The translations under genes were made by a program, and so were the position numbers. From a bacterium (lineage in GTDB: Bacteria > Desulfobacterota > Binatia > DP-6), in NCBI GenBank assembly GCA_026129405.1, contig JAHCID010000005.1, forward strand, positions 1 to 64,000: a DNA stretch of 64,000 bases. The letters run 5' to 3'. The notes under the pieces are model-generated. The model was given only the letters and a program-made list of their open reading frames with translations. It did no database searches and was not told the DNA's origin. Within the stretch, counting starts at the first letter, position 1. Each line of letters opens with the position of its first letter. Positions 31,982-41,165 of the stretch are shown in pieces.

Positions 31982-32815
31982 TCACTTCCGTGCCCGGGCG
32001 ACGTAGAAGATGCCCTCGCAGGAGTGCCAGATGCCCGCGCGCTGGATGGTGCGGATGACCGTCTGCCCGAAGCGCCCGAACTCGTACGGCGGCTTGTGCT
32101 CGTAGTGCACGAACGAGCCGACGTCGCAGAGGTCGACGAACAGCCCCTTCGACCAGGGCAGATAGTAGTCGTCGGGCGCCACGCGCAGGACGTCGAAGTC
32201 GGTGGCGCGCAGGAAGCCGTCGACTTCGGCCTGCGTGTAGCGGAACTCGGTGAAGCCGAGGCCTTTCCCGCGCAGCTTCCAGATCGCGTAGAAGGCCCGC
32301 AGCATCGGGTTGGTCACGAAGCGCCGGAAGGTATTGTTGAACGGCACCACCATGAAGAAGAGGCCGCCGGGCTTCAGCACCCGGTGGATCTCACGGAACA
32401 GGATCTCGGGCCCGTCCTCGAAGTGCTCGGCCACGTACGACGAGAAGACCGCGTCGAAGACGCCGTCGCGAAAGGGCTTGTGCAGCACGTTGGCGCGCGC
32501 GAGCAGCATGTCGGGATCGTGTTCGCGCGCGACGCGCAGCGGGCCCGGGCTGTCGTCGACGCCGTAGGCCCGGTTCCCGAGCTTCTCGAAGAACGCCATC
32601 CAGCGGCCGGTTCCGCAGCCCGACTCGAGCACGCGCATCCCGCCCTGGCCGAGGAACTCGCGGAAGAGCGGCGCCGCCATCTCGTGGTTCTCGATGGTCG
32701 ACAGGTGGACGTCGTAGTACGCCTTGCCGGGCGTGCTCTTCGCCCAGTGCTCTTCGGTGTAGGTCTCGTCGAGACCGTGGGTGATCTCGGAGCGCAGGTA
32801 CTGCTTGAAGGGCAT
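31982..32815 (-). CDS. Class I SAM-dependent methyltransferase
   Basis: 277 residues. Motif I VLESGCGTGRWMAFFEKLG, motif II-like FDAVFSSYVAEHFED, and RVLKPGGLFFMVVPFNN identify a Methyltransf_11-type enzyme. The N-terminal 50 residues (ITHGLDETYTEEHW) resemble methyltransferases found in O-antigen and capsule clusters, but the substrate cannot be named. It lies 13 bases upstream of the sulfatase-fold lipoprotein gene and is likely cotranscribed with it. No Shine-Dalgarno is visible before the ATG. Confidence 0.8.
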   Translation of the reverse strand: MPFKQYLRSEITHGLDETYTEEHWAKSTPGKAYYDVHLSTIENHEMAAPLFREFLGQGGMRVLESGCGTGRWMAFFEKLGNRAYGVDDSPGPLRVAREHDPDMLLARANVLHKPFRDGVFDAVFSSYVAEHFEDGPEILFREIHRVLKPGGLFFMVVPFNNTFRRFVTNPMLRAFYAIWKLRGKGLGFTEFRYTQAEVDGFLRATDFDVLRVAPDDYYLPWSKGLFVDLCDVGSFVHYEHKPPYEFGRFGQTVIRTIQRAGIWHSCEGIFYVARARK

Positions 32816-32852
32816 GGGGGGATGGCGAGGGGCGGCCGCTGGTGGCCGGGTC

Positions 32853-32882
32853 GTGATGACAGGCGGCGACCGAGGGCGTCAA
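32853..32882 (-). promoter_or_regulatory. Promoter for the methyltransferase-lipoprotein pair
   Basis: Minus strand: TTGACG (32877-32882), 18-base spacer, CATCAC (32853-32858). The -35 is strong, the -10 is weak. Confidence 0.35.
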
Positions 32883-32906
32883 GCGCGCCGCGGCCGTGCG
32901 CGGCAG

Positions 32907-33563
32907 TCAGGGGGCAGCGGGCGTCGGGGGCGTGGCGTCGGCGTTGGGCTTCGCTGCGGGCTCGGCCGTGTCGTCGGAGTTCGCTTCGGGCTTCGCTTCA
33001 GGCTTCGCCTCGGCGGCGCCCTTCCAGCGCACGACGAGCGTGGTGGTCTTGGCGCGCGCGAACTCGTCGAGCGGGAAGCGCCACCTGACGGTGTCGCCGT
33101 TCGTCTCGGCGTTCGCCTTCGGCTCGGCGGCCGTCACCGGGCCGGGAAGCGTGAGCGTGATGTCGGGGCCCGGCTGGCCCGGCGGCAGCTCGATCGGCTT
33201 CTCCTGCGTGACGACGAAGGTGAGCTGCGACTCGTCGCCCTCCTGTGTCCGCGTGACCGCGACGTTTTTGAAGAACGGCACGCTCGAGAGCTTGGTGGCT
33301 TCGTCGAGGGTGCCCTTCACGTGCGCTTCCTTCTTCACCGTGTCGACGGTGACGTCGGCGAGGGTGAAGTGCGGCGACGTGAAGCGTGCCTTCTCGGTGG
33401 CGACGGTCGCCTCCTCGGGCAGACGGTAGCGCAGGTCGATGGTGCCGGAGCCATCGGGGCGCAGCGTCGACGTGAGCGTCAGACAGCCGGAGGCGAAGAC
33501 GGCCAGGAAGCACAGGACGGGCCACGCGAGGCGTGCCCCGCGTCGACCGGGCGCATGGCGCAT
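32907..33563 (-). CDS. LppM-like lipoprotein
   Basis: 218 residues. The signal peptide ends in the lipobox ASGC. The mature part starts LTLTSTLRPDGSGTIDLRYRLP, the pattern of the LppM domain (N-terminal beta hairpin with a D-G-S-G turn). The last 45 residues are a low-complexity Ala/Lys/Pro/Glu tail. LppM-type proteins are surface lipoproteins of unknown biochemical role. A near-consensus promoter ends seven bases before the ATG, and no Shine-Dalgarno exists, so the mRNA is probably leaderless. It is divergent from the SGNH/MBOAT fusion gene. Confidence 0.72.
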   Translation of the reverse strand: MRHAPGRRGARLAWPVLCFLAVFASGCLTLTSTLRPDGSGTIDLRYRLPEEATVATEKARFTSPHFTLADVTVDTVKKEAHVKGTLDEATKLSSVPFFKNVAVTRTQEGDESQLTFVVTQEKPIELPPGQPGPDITLTLPGPVTAAEPKANAETNGDTVRWRFPLDEFARAKTTTLVVRWKGAAEAKPEAKPEANSDDTAEPAAKPNADATPPTPAAP

Positions 33564-33570
33564 GACGCAG

Positions 33571-33600
33571 GTGTTAACCGGGGCCTTCGCAGACTGTCAA
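33571..33600 (-). promoter_or_regulatory. Promoter giving a probable leaderless mRNA for the LppM-like gene
   Basis: Minus strand: TTGACA (33595-33600), 18-base spacer, TAACAC (33571-33576). Six of six at -35, three of six at -10. Seven bases separate the -10 from the ATG at 33563, so transcription should start at or next to the A of the start codon. Confidence 0.6.
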
Positions 33601-33657
33601 GCCGGCGCGGGCTTTCTGCACCTCGCCGTGGCGCCCGACACGGGGTCCGCGCGCCTT

Positions 33658-33687
33658 TTGCCGCTCGGGAGCGTGATGCGGTAGAAG
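33658..33687 (+). promoter_or_regulatory. Promoter for the SGNH-like/MBOAT fusion gene
   Basis: TTGCCG (33658-33663), 18-base spacer, TAGAAG (33682-33687), 15 bases before the ATG at 33703. No Shine-Dalgarno is present. Confidence 0.45.
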
Positions 33688-33702
33688 CCACGACCCTCGC
33701 CG

Positions 33703-36075
33703 ATGACGCTGCCACGACTGCTCTTCGCCGCCTGCGGCCTCGTCCTGTCGCTCGTCGTCGCCGAGCTGGCGGCGCGCATCCACGGCGACCGCGTCTGCAC
33801 GGCGGCCCCGGGACTCTTCTACACGGACGACGCGAGCCTCGGCTGGCGCCACCTGCCCGACCTGACGGGCTGGGCGCGCGTCTGCGAGATCGCGGCGATG
33901 CGCGCGGCCCCGGTCGCCGTCACGGCCGACGGCGGGCTCGATCCGGCGCGGCCGCGCGCGAAGCCGCCGGGCGTCGCGCGCGTCCTGCTGCTCGGCGGCA
34001 ACGGGCCCGAAGGCGTCGGCGTGCCGCCCGAGCTGCGCATGGCGCGGGTGATGGAGGAGATGGCCGACGCCAACCGCGGCGACCGCGTCGAGGTGCTGAG
34101 CTTCGCGACCGGCGGATACGCGCTCGACAACCAGCTCGCGCTGCTGCGCGGCGGCGCGCTCGAGTACCAGCCGGACGCGGTCGTCGTCGTCGTCACGCCG
34201 AACTTCGAGACGGCGGCGCTGTCGCCGACCCTCCTCGCGGCGCACAACCCGCGCGTCAACCGCAAGCCGTTCCTCCAGGTGCTCCAGGGGCGTCTCATGC
34301 CGTATCCGCTGCCGGCCGCGTCGCGCGATCCGGCGCCGGCACCGCCACAGGGGCTCGCCGCGGTGTCGCAGCTCTGGCGCCTCGTCACCGGCACGCCCAC
34401 CCGGGTCGGCTCGCCCATCCCGTACGTCAACCTTCCGCTGCCGAGCCAGGTCGACCTCGATCTCGAGAGCCAGCGCGTCCACGACCTCGTACCCGCGCTC
34501 CTCGAGGCGATGCGCGACGAGGTCGCGGCGGCGGGCGGGCGTCTGGTGCTCGCCATCGGCCCGGTGCCGCCCGCGTCACGACCGCTCGACGACGTCGAGC
34601 GCAGGCACTTCGTCGAGGTGGGCGAGCGCCTCGGCATCCCGCTCGTGCACCTCGGCACGGCGTTCAACGTCTCGCGCACGAAGGGCTACGTTCCCGGGTC
34701 CGCCCGCTGGAGCGCGTTCGGGCACTTCATCGCCGGCAGCACGGTGTGGACGCAGCTCATGGTCCAGGGGCTGCTGCCGCCGACCGTGGTGACGGCGCGC
34801 GTGTTCGGCACCGGCCAGCGGGCGCCGGACCTGGCGGAGGTGCCGGGCGCGCTGCTGGCCCGACTCTGGGAGATGCGGCAGGGCCCCGTCGCACGCTTCA
34901 TCACCTTCGCGCTGCTGGCGGCGTTCGTGTGCTGGATCGCGGCGCTCCTGCCGCCGGGCGGCCGCGACGGCGTGCTGCTCGTCGTGAGCCTCGCCGTCGT
35001 CGTCGGCATGGTCGGGCCGGCGCTCGCGGGCGGGGCGCTCGCCTTCGCCGTCGTCTTCCATCTCGTCGTCGACGCGCTGCCGCGCCGGCCGGCACTTCTC
35101 GCCGCCGTCGTCCTGTGCCTGATCGTGGTGGCGGCGCCGCTCGCCCTACCGTTCGAAGGCGTGTTCGGCGAGGCGTTCGACCAGCGGCTCTTCCTCGCGC
35201 TCGCCACCCAGGTCGTCCTGCTCCGGCTCTGGGCCTATGCCGTCGAGGTGCCGCCGGCGGGGCGTGCGCTGCGCGAATACCTCCTCGCGCTGTTCGCCTT
35301 CCCGACCGTGCAAGCGGGGCCCGTCGAGACCCCGGCGTCGTTCGCCGCGCGGCACACGCCGGGAGGGCACGTGCCGACGACGTGGGCCGGGCTCGGGCAG
35401 CGTCTGGGCGCGGGCGCGGCGGGGCTCGGTCTCGTCGCGCTCGGCGCGGCCGAGATGGTGGCAGGCCCGCTGCTCTTCGGCACGCGCACCGGCGACGTCT
35501 TCGCGACGCGGGGCGCCGACGTCTCGCGGCCGATGCTGTGGCTGTGGGCGCTCGGGCTGGTCGCCAACGTCGGGCTCATGGCCGCCGGCGTGGGACACGT
35601 CGCCCGTGGGCTCGGCCTGCTGGCGGACACGCCGGTCCCCGCCATGTTCCGCCGCCCGTGGCAGCTCGCGGGCCCCGCCGACTTCTGGCGCCGCTGGCTG
35701 GCGCCGTTCCACGACTGGGTGCACCGCTTCGTCTTCGTCCCGCTCGGCGGCGGCGTCGCGGCCGTGCTCGCGGTCTTCCTCCTGAGCGCGCTCTGGCACG
35801 CATGGCTGCCGATGAAGGTGCTCGGCCCCGCGCTCTTTGCGCCTCCCGCCGCGGCCGGCTTCGTCGTCTGGGGGCTCGTCGGGGCGCTGCTGCTGCTGGT
35901 GACGCGTGCGGCGGCGCCGCGGCTCGCCGGCTTCGCCGGGGGACCGGTCGCGCGCGTCGGCGGCGCCCTGCTGGCGCTCGCCATGGCGGCCGTTCTGTGG
36001 GTGGCCTGGTCGCTGCCCGGCTATCGCAGCGTCGGCGATCTCGTCGCCGTCTGGGCCCGGATGTTCGGTGGCTGA
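33703..36075 (+). CDS. Fusion of a degenerate SGNH-like domain with an MBOAT O-acyltransferase
   Basis: 790 residues. One N-terminal helix, then a periplasmic alpha/beta domain (about 30-380) with the layout of AlgJ/AlgX-type SGNH proteins, but block I reads GGN (98-100) in place of GDS, and the DxxH position reads S-A-R-W (333-336). The rest (about 395-785) is polytopic and contains the MBOAT core [17 protein letters not shown] followed by [10 protein letters not shown] with the catalytic histidine at His699. In known systems MBOAT proteins pass acyl groups to SGNH partners that O-acylate polysaccharide. Here both are one chain and the SGNH part seems inactive, so it may be a docking or acceptor-binding domain. 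Confidence 0.78.
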   Translation: MTLPRLLFAACGLVLSLVVAELAARIHGDRVCTAAPGLFYTDDASLGWRHLPDLTGWARVCEIAAMRAAPVAVTADGGLDPARPRAKPPGVARVLLLGGNGPEGVGVPPELRMARVMEEMADANRGDRVEVLSFATGGYALDNQLALLRGGALEYQPDAVVVVVTPNFETAALSPTLLAAHNPRVNRKPFLQVLQGRLMPYPLPAASRDPAPAPPQGLAAVSQLWRLVTGTPTRVGSPIPYVNLPLPSQVDLDLESQRVHDLVPALLEAMRDEVAAAGGRLVLAIGPVPPASRPLDDVERRHFVEVGERLGIPLVHLGTAFNVSRTKGYVPGSARWSAFGHFIAGSTVWTQLMVQGLLPPTVVTARVFGTGQRAPDLAEVPGALLARLWEMRQGPVARFITFALLAAFVCWIAALLPPGGRDGVLLVVSLAVVVGMVGPALAGGALAFAVVFHLVVDALPRRPALLAAVVLCLIVVAAPLALPFEGVFGEAFDQRLFLALATQVVLLRLWAYAVEVPPAGRALREYLLALFAFPTVQAGPVETPASFAARHTPGGHVPTTWAGLGQRLGAGAAGLGLVALGAAEMVAGPLLFGTRTGDVFATRGADVSRPMLWLWALGLVANVGLMAAGVGHVARGLGLLADTPVPAMFRRPWQLAGPADFWRRWLAPFHDWVHRFVFVPLGGGVAAVLAVFLLSALWHAWLPMKVLGPALFAPPAAAGFVVWGLVGALLLLVTRAAAPRLAGFAGGPVARVGGALLALAMAAVLWVAWSLPGYRSVGDLVAVWARMFGG

Positions 36076-36121
36076 CGCGCGGCGCGAGACTCCGGCGGCG
36101 AGGGGCGACGACGGCGGCGCG

Positions 36122-37537
36122 ATGTCCGGCCTGCGCCTGTCGGTGATCGTTCCCGTCTACAACGAGGCGGGGACGGTTCGGACGCTTCTCGACCGCGTGC
36201 TCGCGGTGCCGATCCCGAAGGAGCTGATCGTCGTCGACGATTGCTCGAGCGACGGCACGGCGGCGGCGCTCGCCGCCTTCCGCGCCGAGACGCCCGACAC
36301 CCCCGACGCGCGCATCGTCTTCCTGCGCCACGACGTGAACCAGGGAAAGGGCGCCGCGATCCGCACCGGCGTGGCGCACGTGACCGGCGGCGTGGTGATC
36401 ATCCAGGACGCCGACCTCGAATACGACCCGAACGAGTACCCGCGCCTGCTCCAGCCGATCGTCGAAGGGCACGCCGACGCCGTGTTCGGCTCGCGCTTCG
36501 TCGGCAGCCCGCGTCGCGTCCTGCTCTTCTGGCACACCGTCGGCAATCGCCTGCTCACGCTGCTCTCGAACGCCTGCACCAATCTCAACCTCACGGACAT
36601 GGAGACGTGCTACAAGGCGATCCGGGCCGACGTCCTGCGCGGCGTCCCGCTGCGCTCGAACCGCTTCGGCTTCGAGCCCGAGATCACGGCCAAGCTCGCC
36701 CGCCTGCGCTGCCGCATCTACGAGGTGCCGATCGCGTACTACGGCCGCGGCTACGGCGAAGGAAAGAAGATCGGATGGAAGGACGCCGTCGCCGCGGTGT
36801 GGACGATCCTGCGCTTCGCCGTGGTGCCGGACATCGGCCGCGAGGACGCCGGCTTCACGACGCTGCGCCGGGTCGAGGTGCTGCGGCGCTACAACGCCTT
36901 CCTCTGGGACCTGATGGCGCCGTGGGTCGGGGAGCGCGTGCTCGAGGTGGGGGCGGGGACGGGGCTCCTCACCCGCTTCCTCACCAAGCGGCAGCGTGTG
37001 GTCTCGACCGAGCTGGATCCCGAGTACGTCGAGATGCTCCAGCGCATGTTCGCGGACCAGCCCAACGTCGAGATCCGCCGGCTGGACCTCGCTCAGCTCG
37101 CGCAGGGCGGCATGCCCCGGCAGGGGTTCGACACGGTGGTGTGCTCGAACGTGCTCGAGCACATCGAGGACGACGCGGCGGCGCTGCGTGCGATGCGCGA
37201 CATGCTCGAGCCCGGCGGCCGCGTGGTGCTGATCGTTCCGGCCCTGCGGCCGCTCTACGGCTCGATCGATCGCGCCATCCATCACCACCGTCGCTACGAT
37301 CGCGACGAGATCGCGGGCCGGCTCGAGGCGGCGGGACTGCGCGTCGAGCATCTCAGCTACTTCAACATGATCGGCGTACCCGGGTGGTTCCTGAACGCGC
37401 GGGTGCTGCGGCGGCGAACGGTGCCCGGCTTCCAGGCGCGCATCAACGACTGGCTCGTCCCCTGGTTGCGCGTCGAGCGGCGGTTCGGGCCGCCCGTCGG
37501 CATGTCGCTGCTCGCCGTCGCGCGCGTACCCGCGTAG
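36122..37537 (+). CDS. Bifunctional family 2 glycosyltransferase / SAM-dependent methyltransferase
   Basis: 471 residues. The N-terminal GT2 domain (about 1-235) is DPM1-like: [43 protein letters not shown], and [12 protein letters not shown] with [14 protein letters not shown]. The C-terminal methyltransferase (about 260-471) has [25 protein letters not shown] and [13 protein letters not shown]. Such fusions occur in other bacterial surface-glycan regions; the second domain may methylate the lipid-linked sugar product. GTG 36068, overlapping the upstream stop, is an alternative start; ATG 36122 is preferred because it sits just before the first strand. Confidence 0.85.
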   Translation: MSGLRLSVIVPVYNEAGTVRTLLDRVLAVPIPKELIVVDDCSSDGTAAALAAFRAETPDTPDARIVFLRHDVNQGKGAAIRTGVAHVTGGVVIIQDADLEYDPNEYPRLLQPIVEGHADAVFGSRFVGSPRRVLLFWHTVGNRLLTLLSNACTNLNLTDMETCYKAIRADVLRGVPLRSNRFGFEPEITAKLARLRCRIYEVPIAYYGRGYGEGKKIGWKDAVAAVWTILRFAVVPDIGREDAGFTTLRRVEVLRRYNAFLWDLMAPWVGERVLEVGAGTGLLTRFLTKRQRVVSTELDPEYVEMLQRMFADQPNVEIRRLDLAQLAQGGMPRQGFDTVVCSNVLEHIEDDAAALRAMRDMLEPGGRVVLIVPALRPLYGSIDRAIHHHRRYDRDEIAGRLEAAGLRVEHLSYFNMIGVPGWFLNARVLRRRTVPGFQARINDWLVPWLRVERRFGPPVGMSLLAVARVPA

Positions 37538-37565
37538 CGCCGCCGCGGAGCGGCGTCGCGCGACG

Positions 37566-37595
37566 TTGCGTCGGCTCTTCCCCGATCGGTACAAC
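37566..37595 (+). promoter_or_regulatory. Promoter for the ABC exporter pair
   Basis: TTGCGT (37566-37571), 18-base spacer, TACAAC (37590-37595). Seven bases separate the -10 from the ATG at 37603, so the transcript is predicted to be leaderless. Confidence 0.5.
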
Positions 37596-37602
37596 TCGGG
37601 GG

Positions 37603-39375
37603 ATGTCCCGACTGTGGGCGTACGTCGGCCGGTACCGCGGGCGGCTGGCCGGCGGCATCGCCTGCCTGCTGGCGGCGACGAGCCTGGCCATGGCCACCCC
37701 GTGGCTGCTGAAGGTCGTGGTCGACGACGTACAGCGCGGCGCGCCGCTGCGCGCGGTGGCCCCGACGCTCGGGCTCATCGTGGTCGTCGCCCTCGTCCAG
37801 GCGGTGGCGCGAACCTTCTCGCGTTTCATGATCTTCAACGTGGGGCGCGACGTCGAGTTCGACCTGCGCAACGACCTCTTCGCGCACCTGGAGACGCTGC
37901 CGCTGGCCTTCTACCAGCAGTGGCGCACCGGCGATCTCATGTCGCGGCTCGTGAACGACGTGAGCGCCGTCCGCATGCTCCTCGGTCCAGGCATCCTCAA
38001 CTTCATCAACACGCCCGTCTACTACCTCTATGGGCTCGGGATCATGCTCTCCATCGACCCACCGCTCACGCTCGCGGCGCTGGCGGTCTATCCGCTCGCG
38101 CTCTACGCCGTGAAGCGGAGCAGCGGCATCCTCATGGAGCGGACGCTGCGGGTGCAGGAGGGGCTCGCCGAGCTCTCCAGCCGCGTGCAGGAGAACCTCG
38201 CCGGCATCCACGTCGTGAAGGCGTACGCCTGCGAGCCGCACGAGGAGGCGGCGTTCGGCGCCATCAACGCGCGCTTCAAGGACGCGAGCCTCAGGCTGGC
38301 GCGCGTGCGCGGCATCATCGGGCCGGTGATGAGCTCGGTGAGCAGCGTCGGTGTGCTGGTCGTCCTGTGGTACGGGGGCACGCACGTCGCCCGGGGCCGA
38401 CTCACGATCGGCGACCTCGTCGCCTTCATCGGCTACCTCGGGCTGCTCGCGTGGCCGACCATGGCGCTCGGCTGGATGCTGTCGGTGCTCCAGCGCGGGC
38501 GGGCGGCCATGCAGCGGCTGGAGGAGATCCTCGCCGTGGCGCCGGCGATCGCGAGCCGGCCCGACGCCCCGGTCCCCGCGGGCGGGGCGGGCACGATCGC
38601 CTTCCGCGGCGTCACGTTCCGGCATCCGGGGACGGGCGCGCACGTCCCGCCCGCGCTCGACGGCGTCGACCTCGAGATCCCGGCGGGACGCACGGTCGCG
38701 ATCGTCGGCCGCACCGGGTCGGGGAAGACGGCGCTGGTGCAGCTGATGGCACGGCTGTTCGACGTCGACGCCGGACGGGTCGAGATCGACGGGCGCGACG
38801 TGCGCGACCTGCCGCTCGCCTGGCTGCGCCGCCACGTCGGGCTCGTCCCGCAGGACCCGTTCCTGTTCTCGCGCTCGATCCGCGACAACGTCGGCTTCGC
38901 GCTCGACGTCGTCCCCAACGGCGCCGCCGGCGACGAGCGCGCCCGTGCCGCCCGCGTCGCCTGGGCCGTGGAGGCGGCGGGGCTGCGGCGCGACCTCGCG
39001 GAGATGCCGCGCGGCCTCGACACCATCGTCGGCGAGCGTGGCATCACGCTCTCGGGCGGGCAGAAGCAGCGCGTGACCCTGGCGCGGGTGCTCGCGGCAC
39101 GCCCCGAGATCCTCGTCCTCGACGACGCGCTGTCGATGGTCGACGCCTCGACCGAGCGCGAGATCCTCGACCGTCTGCGCGACTTCTTCGCCAGCCGCAC
39201 GACGGTGCTGGTGGCGCACCGCCTGACGACCGTGAAGGAAGCGGACCTCATCGTCGTCCTCGACCACGGCCGCGTCGTCGAGGTGGGCGAGCACGACGCG
39301 CTGCTCGCGCGCGGCGGCGTCTACGCCGACCTGTTCCGCCAGCAGTCGCTCGAGACCGAGCTGGAGGCCGTCTGA
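37603..39375 (+). CDS. ABC exporter half-transporter with degenerate Walker B
   Basis: 590 residues, MsbA-type: six membrane helices (about 1-310) then an ATPase domain with Walker A GRTGSGKT, Q-loop VPQDPFLF, signature LSGGQ and H-loop VAHR. Walker B reads ILVLDDALSMVD: Asp508 replaces the catalytic Glu. This is the hallmark of one partner in heterodimeric exporters such as BmrCD and TM287/288. The following gene encodes the partner with a normal Glu. The substrate is unknown; lipid, glycolipid or a drug are possible. The upstream promoter suggests a leaderless mRNA. Confidence 0.87.
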   Translation: MSRLWAYVGRYRGRLAGGIACLLAATSLAMATPWLLKVVVDDVQRGAPLRAVAPTLGLIVVVALVQAVARTFSRFMIFNVGRDVEFDLRNDLFAHLETLPLAFYQQWRTGDLMSRLVNDVSAVRMLLGPGILNFINTPVYYLYGLGIMLSIDPPLTLAALAVYPLALYAVKRSSGILMERTLRVQEGLAELSSRVQENLAGIHVVKAYACEPHEEAAFGAINARFKDASLRLARVRGIIGPVMSSVSSVGVLVVLWYGGTHVARGRLTIGDLVAFIGYLGLLAWPTMALGWMLSVLQRGRAAMQRLEEILAVAPAIASRPDAPVPAGGAGTIAFRGVTFRHPGTGAHVPPALDGVDLEIPAGRTVAIVGRTGSGKTALVQLMARLFDVDAGRVEIDGRDVRDLPLAWLRRHVGLVPQDPFLFSRSIRDNVGFALDVVPNGAAGDERARAARVAWAVEAAGLRRDLAEMPRGLDTIVGERGITLSGGQKQRVTLARVLAARPEILVLDDALSMVDASTEREILDRLRDFFASRTTVLVAHRLTTVKEADLIVVLDHGRVVEVGEHDALLARGGVYADLFRQQSLETELEAV

Positions 39376-41165
39376 GCGACGGCGCGGACACCGAGCCGGC
39401 CGGCAAGGCGTACGACGGCCGGCTCCTCTGGCGGCTGTGGGACTTCGTGCGCCCCTACCGCGGCACGTTCTGGGTCGCGCTGCTGCTGTCGCCGGTGAAT
39501 CAGCTCTTCAGCGAGGTGCAGCCGTACCTCATGAAGCTCGGCATCGACGCCGTACAGGCGGGCGAGGTCGCGCGCCTCCAGCACCTCGGCCTCGTCTACG
39601 CGGGCGCGCTGGTCGGCGAGCTCGTGTCGCTCTACTGGCAGTCGTACCTGACGATGGTCGTGGCGCAGAAGAGCCTCGCCGACCTGCGCACCGCCACCTT
39701 CGCGCGCCTCCAGCGCTTCCCGATGCGGTTCTTCGACACCAACCCCGTGGGCAAGGTCGTCTCCCGCGTCACCACCGACGTCGACGTGCTGACGGAGATG
39801 TTCGCGGCGGGCGCCATGACCATCGCGCTCGACGTGCTGAAGCTCCTCGGCATCACCGCGTTCATGCTGTGGATCAACTGGCGCCTCGCCCTGGTGAGCC
39901 TGGCGCTCATGCCGGTGATGGCGCTGGCGATCGACTTCTTCCGTCGCGCGGCGCGGCGCACCTACCGCGAGATCCGCGAGCGCATCGCCCGCATCAACGG
40001 CTTCCTCCAGGAGGCGATCTCGGGGATGGCCGTGGTCGCGCTGTCGGCCCGCGAGGCGCGCACCTTCGCCGAGTTCGACCGCCTCAACGACGATCACCGC
40101 GTCTCGAACCACGCCTCGAACAAGTACGAGGCCGCGCTCTTCTCGCTGGTCGAGGCGGTGAGCACCGTGTCGATCGCGCTCATGCTCCTCGCCGGCGCCG
40201 GGCTCCACCAGGCGTCGCTGGCCGACGTCGGCACGCTGGTCGCGTTCATCCAGTACATCCAGCGGTTCTTCGTGCCGATTCGCGACTTCAGCGCGAAGTA
40301 CGCCGTGATGCAGTCGTCGATGACGGCGGCCGAGCGCATCTTCGCGCTCCTCGATCAGCCGACGGAGCCGGCACCGGCGCACGGGCGCGTCGCCGCCGAC
40401 CGCAGCGGCGAGATCGTCTTCGACCACGTGTGGTTCGCCTACCGGGGCGAGGACTGGGTGCTGCACGACGTCTCGTTCCGCATCGCGCCCGGCGAGCACG
40501 TCGCCCTGGTGGGCGCGACGGGGTCGGGCAAGACCACCTGCATCAAGCTCCTCGATCGCCTGTACGACGTGCAGCGCGGCCGCATCCTCGTCGACGGCAT
40601 CGACGTGCGCGAGTGGGACACGGCGGCGCTGCGCCGGCGCATCGCCGTCGTGCTCCAGGACGTGTTCCTCTTCAGCGGCACCGTGCACGAGAACGTGTCG
40701 ATGGGGCACCCGGACATCGACCGCGCGCGGGTCGAGACGGCGGCGCGGCACGTCAACGCCGACGGCTTCGTCCAGCGTCTCGGCGGCTACGACGCGCACG
40801 TGCGCGAGCGCGGCAGCAACCTGTCCGGCGGGCAACGCCAGCTCCTGGCCTTCGCGCGCGCGCTCGCCCACGCGCCCGACGTCCTCGTCCTGGACGAGGC
40901 GACCTCCAGCGTCGATCCGGAGACGGAGTGGCTGATCCAGGATGCGCTCGAGAAGCTGCTCGCGGGACGGACGGCGCTCGTCATCGCGCATCGGCTCTCC
41001 ACGATCGAGCACGCCGACCGCATCCTCGTCTTCCACAAGGGCGAGCTGCGGGAGGAGGGACCCCATGCCGCGCTACTCGCGCGCGGCGGCATCTATGCGA
41101 AGCTCTACCGGCTCCAGTACGCGGCGACCGCCGGCGGCCCCGTCGTGGCCGCCGCGCGGCCGTGA
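39372..41165 (+). CDS. ABC exporter half-transporter, consensus partner
   Basis: 597 residues if started at CTG 39372, which overlaps the upstream stop as CTGA. GTG 39447 is a conventional alternative that begins just before the first helix. Six membrane helices are followed by an ATPase with Walker A GATGSGKTT, Q-loop LQDVFLFSG, signature LSGGQRQLLAFARAL, Walker B VLVLDEATSSVD (Glu509 present) and H-loop IAHRLST. Together with the preceding gene it should form an asymmetric heterodimer with one catalytic and one degenerate ATP site. It ends adjacent to the convergent GT-C-like gene. Confidence 0.87.
   Translation: MSDGADTEPAGKAYDGRLLWRLWDFVRPYRGTFWVALLLSPVNQLFSEVQPYLMKLGIDAVQAGEVARLQHLGLVYAGALVGELVSLYWQSYLTMVVAQKSLADLRTATFARLQRFPMRFFDTNPVGKVVSRVTTDVDVLTEMFAAGAMTIALDVLKLLGITAFMLWINWRLALVSLALMPVMALAIDFFRRAARRTYREIRERIARINGFLQEAISGMAVVALSAREARTFAEFDRLNDDHRVSNHASNKYEAALFSLVEAVSTVSIALMLLAGAGLHQASLADVGTLVAFIQYIQRFFVPIRDFSAKYAVMQSSMTAAERIFALLDQPTEPAPAHGRVAADRSGEIVFDHVWFAYRGEDWVLHDVSFRIAPGEHVALVGATGSGKTTCIKLLDRLYDVQRGRILVDGIDVREWDTAALRRRIAVVLQDVFLFSGTVHENVSMGHPDIDRARVETAARHVNADGFVQRLGGYDAHVRERGSNLSGGQRQLLAFARALAHAPDVLVLDEATSSVDPETEWLIQDALEKLLAGRTALVIAHRLSTIEHADRILVFHKGELREEGPHAALLARGGIYAKLYRLQYAATAGGPVVAAARP

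Noticed and set aside
36068-36121. GTG start for the GT2-methyltransferase fusion overlapping the MBOAT gene
   Set aside because: The extra 18 residues are low-complexity and charged with no motif; ATG 36122 is closer to the conserved fold. It is not fully excluded.
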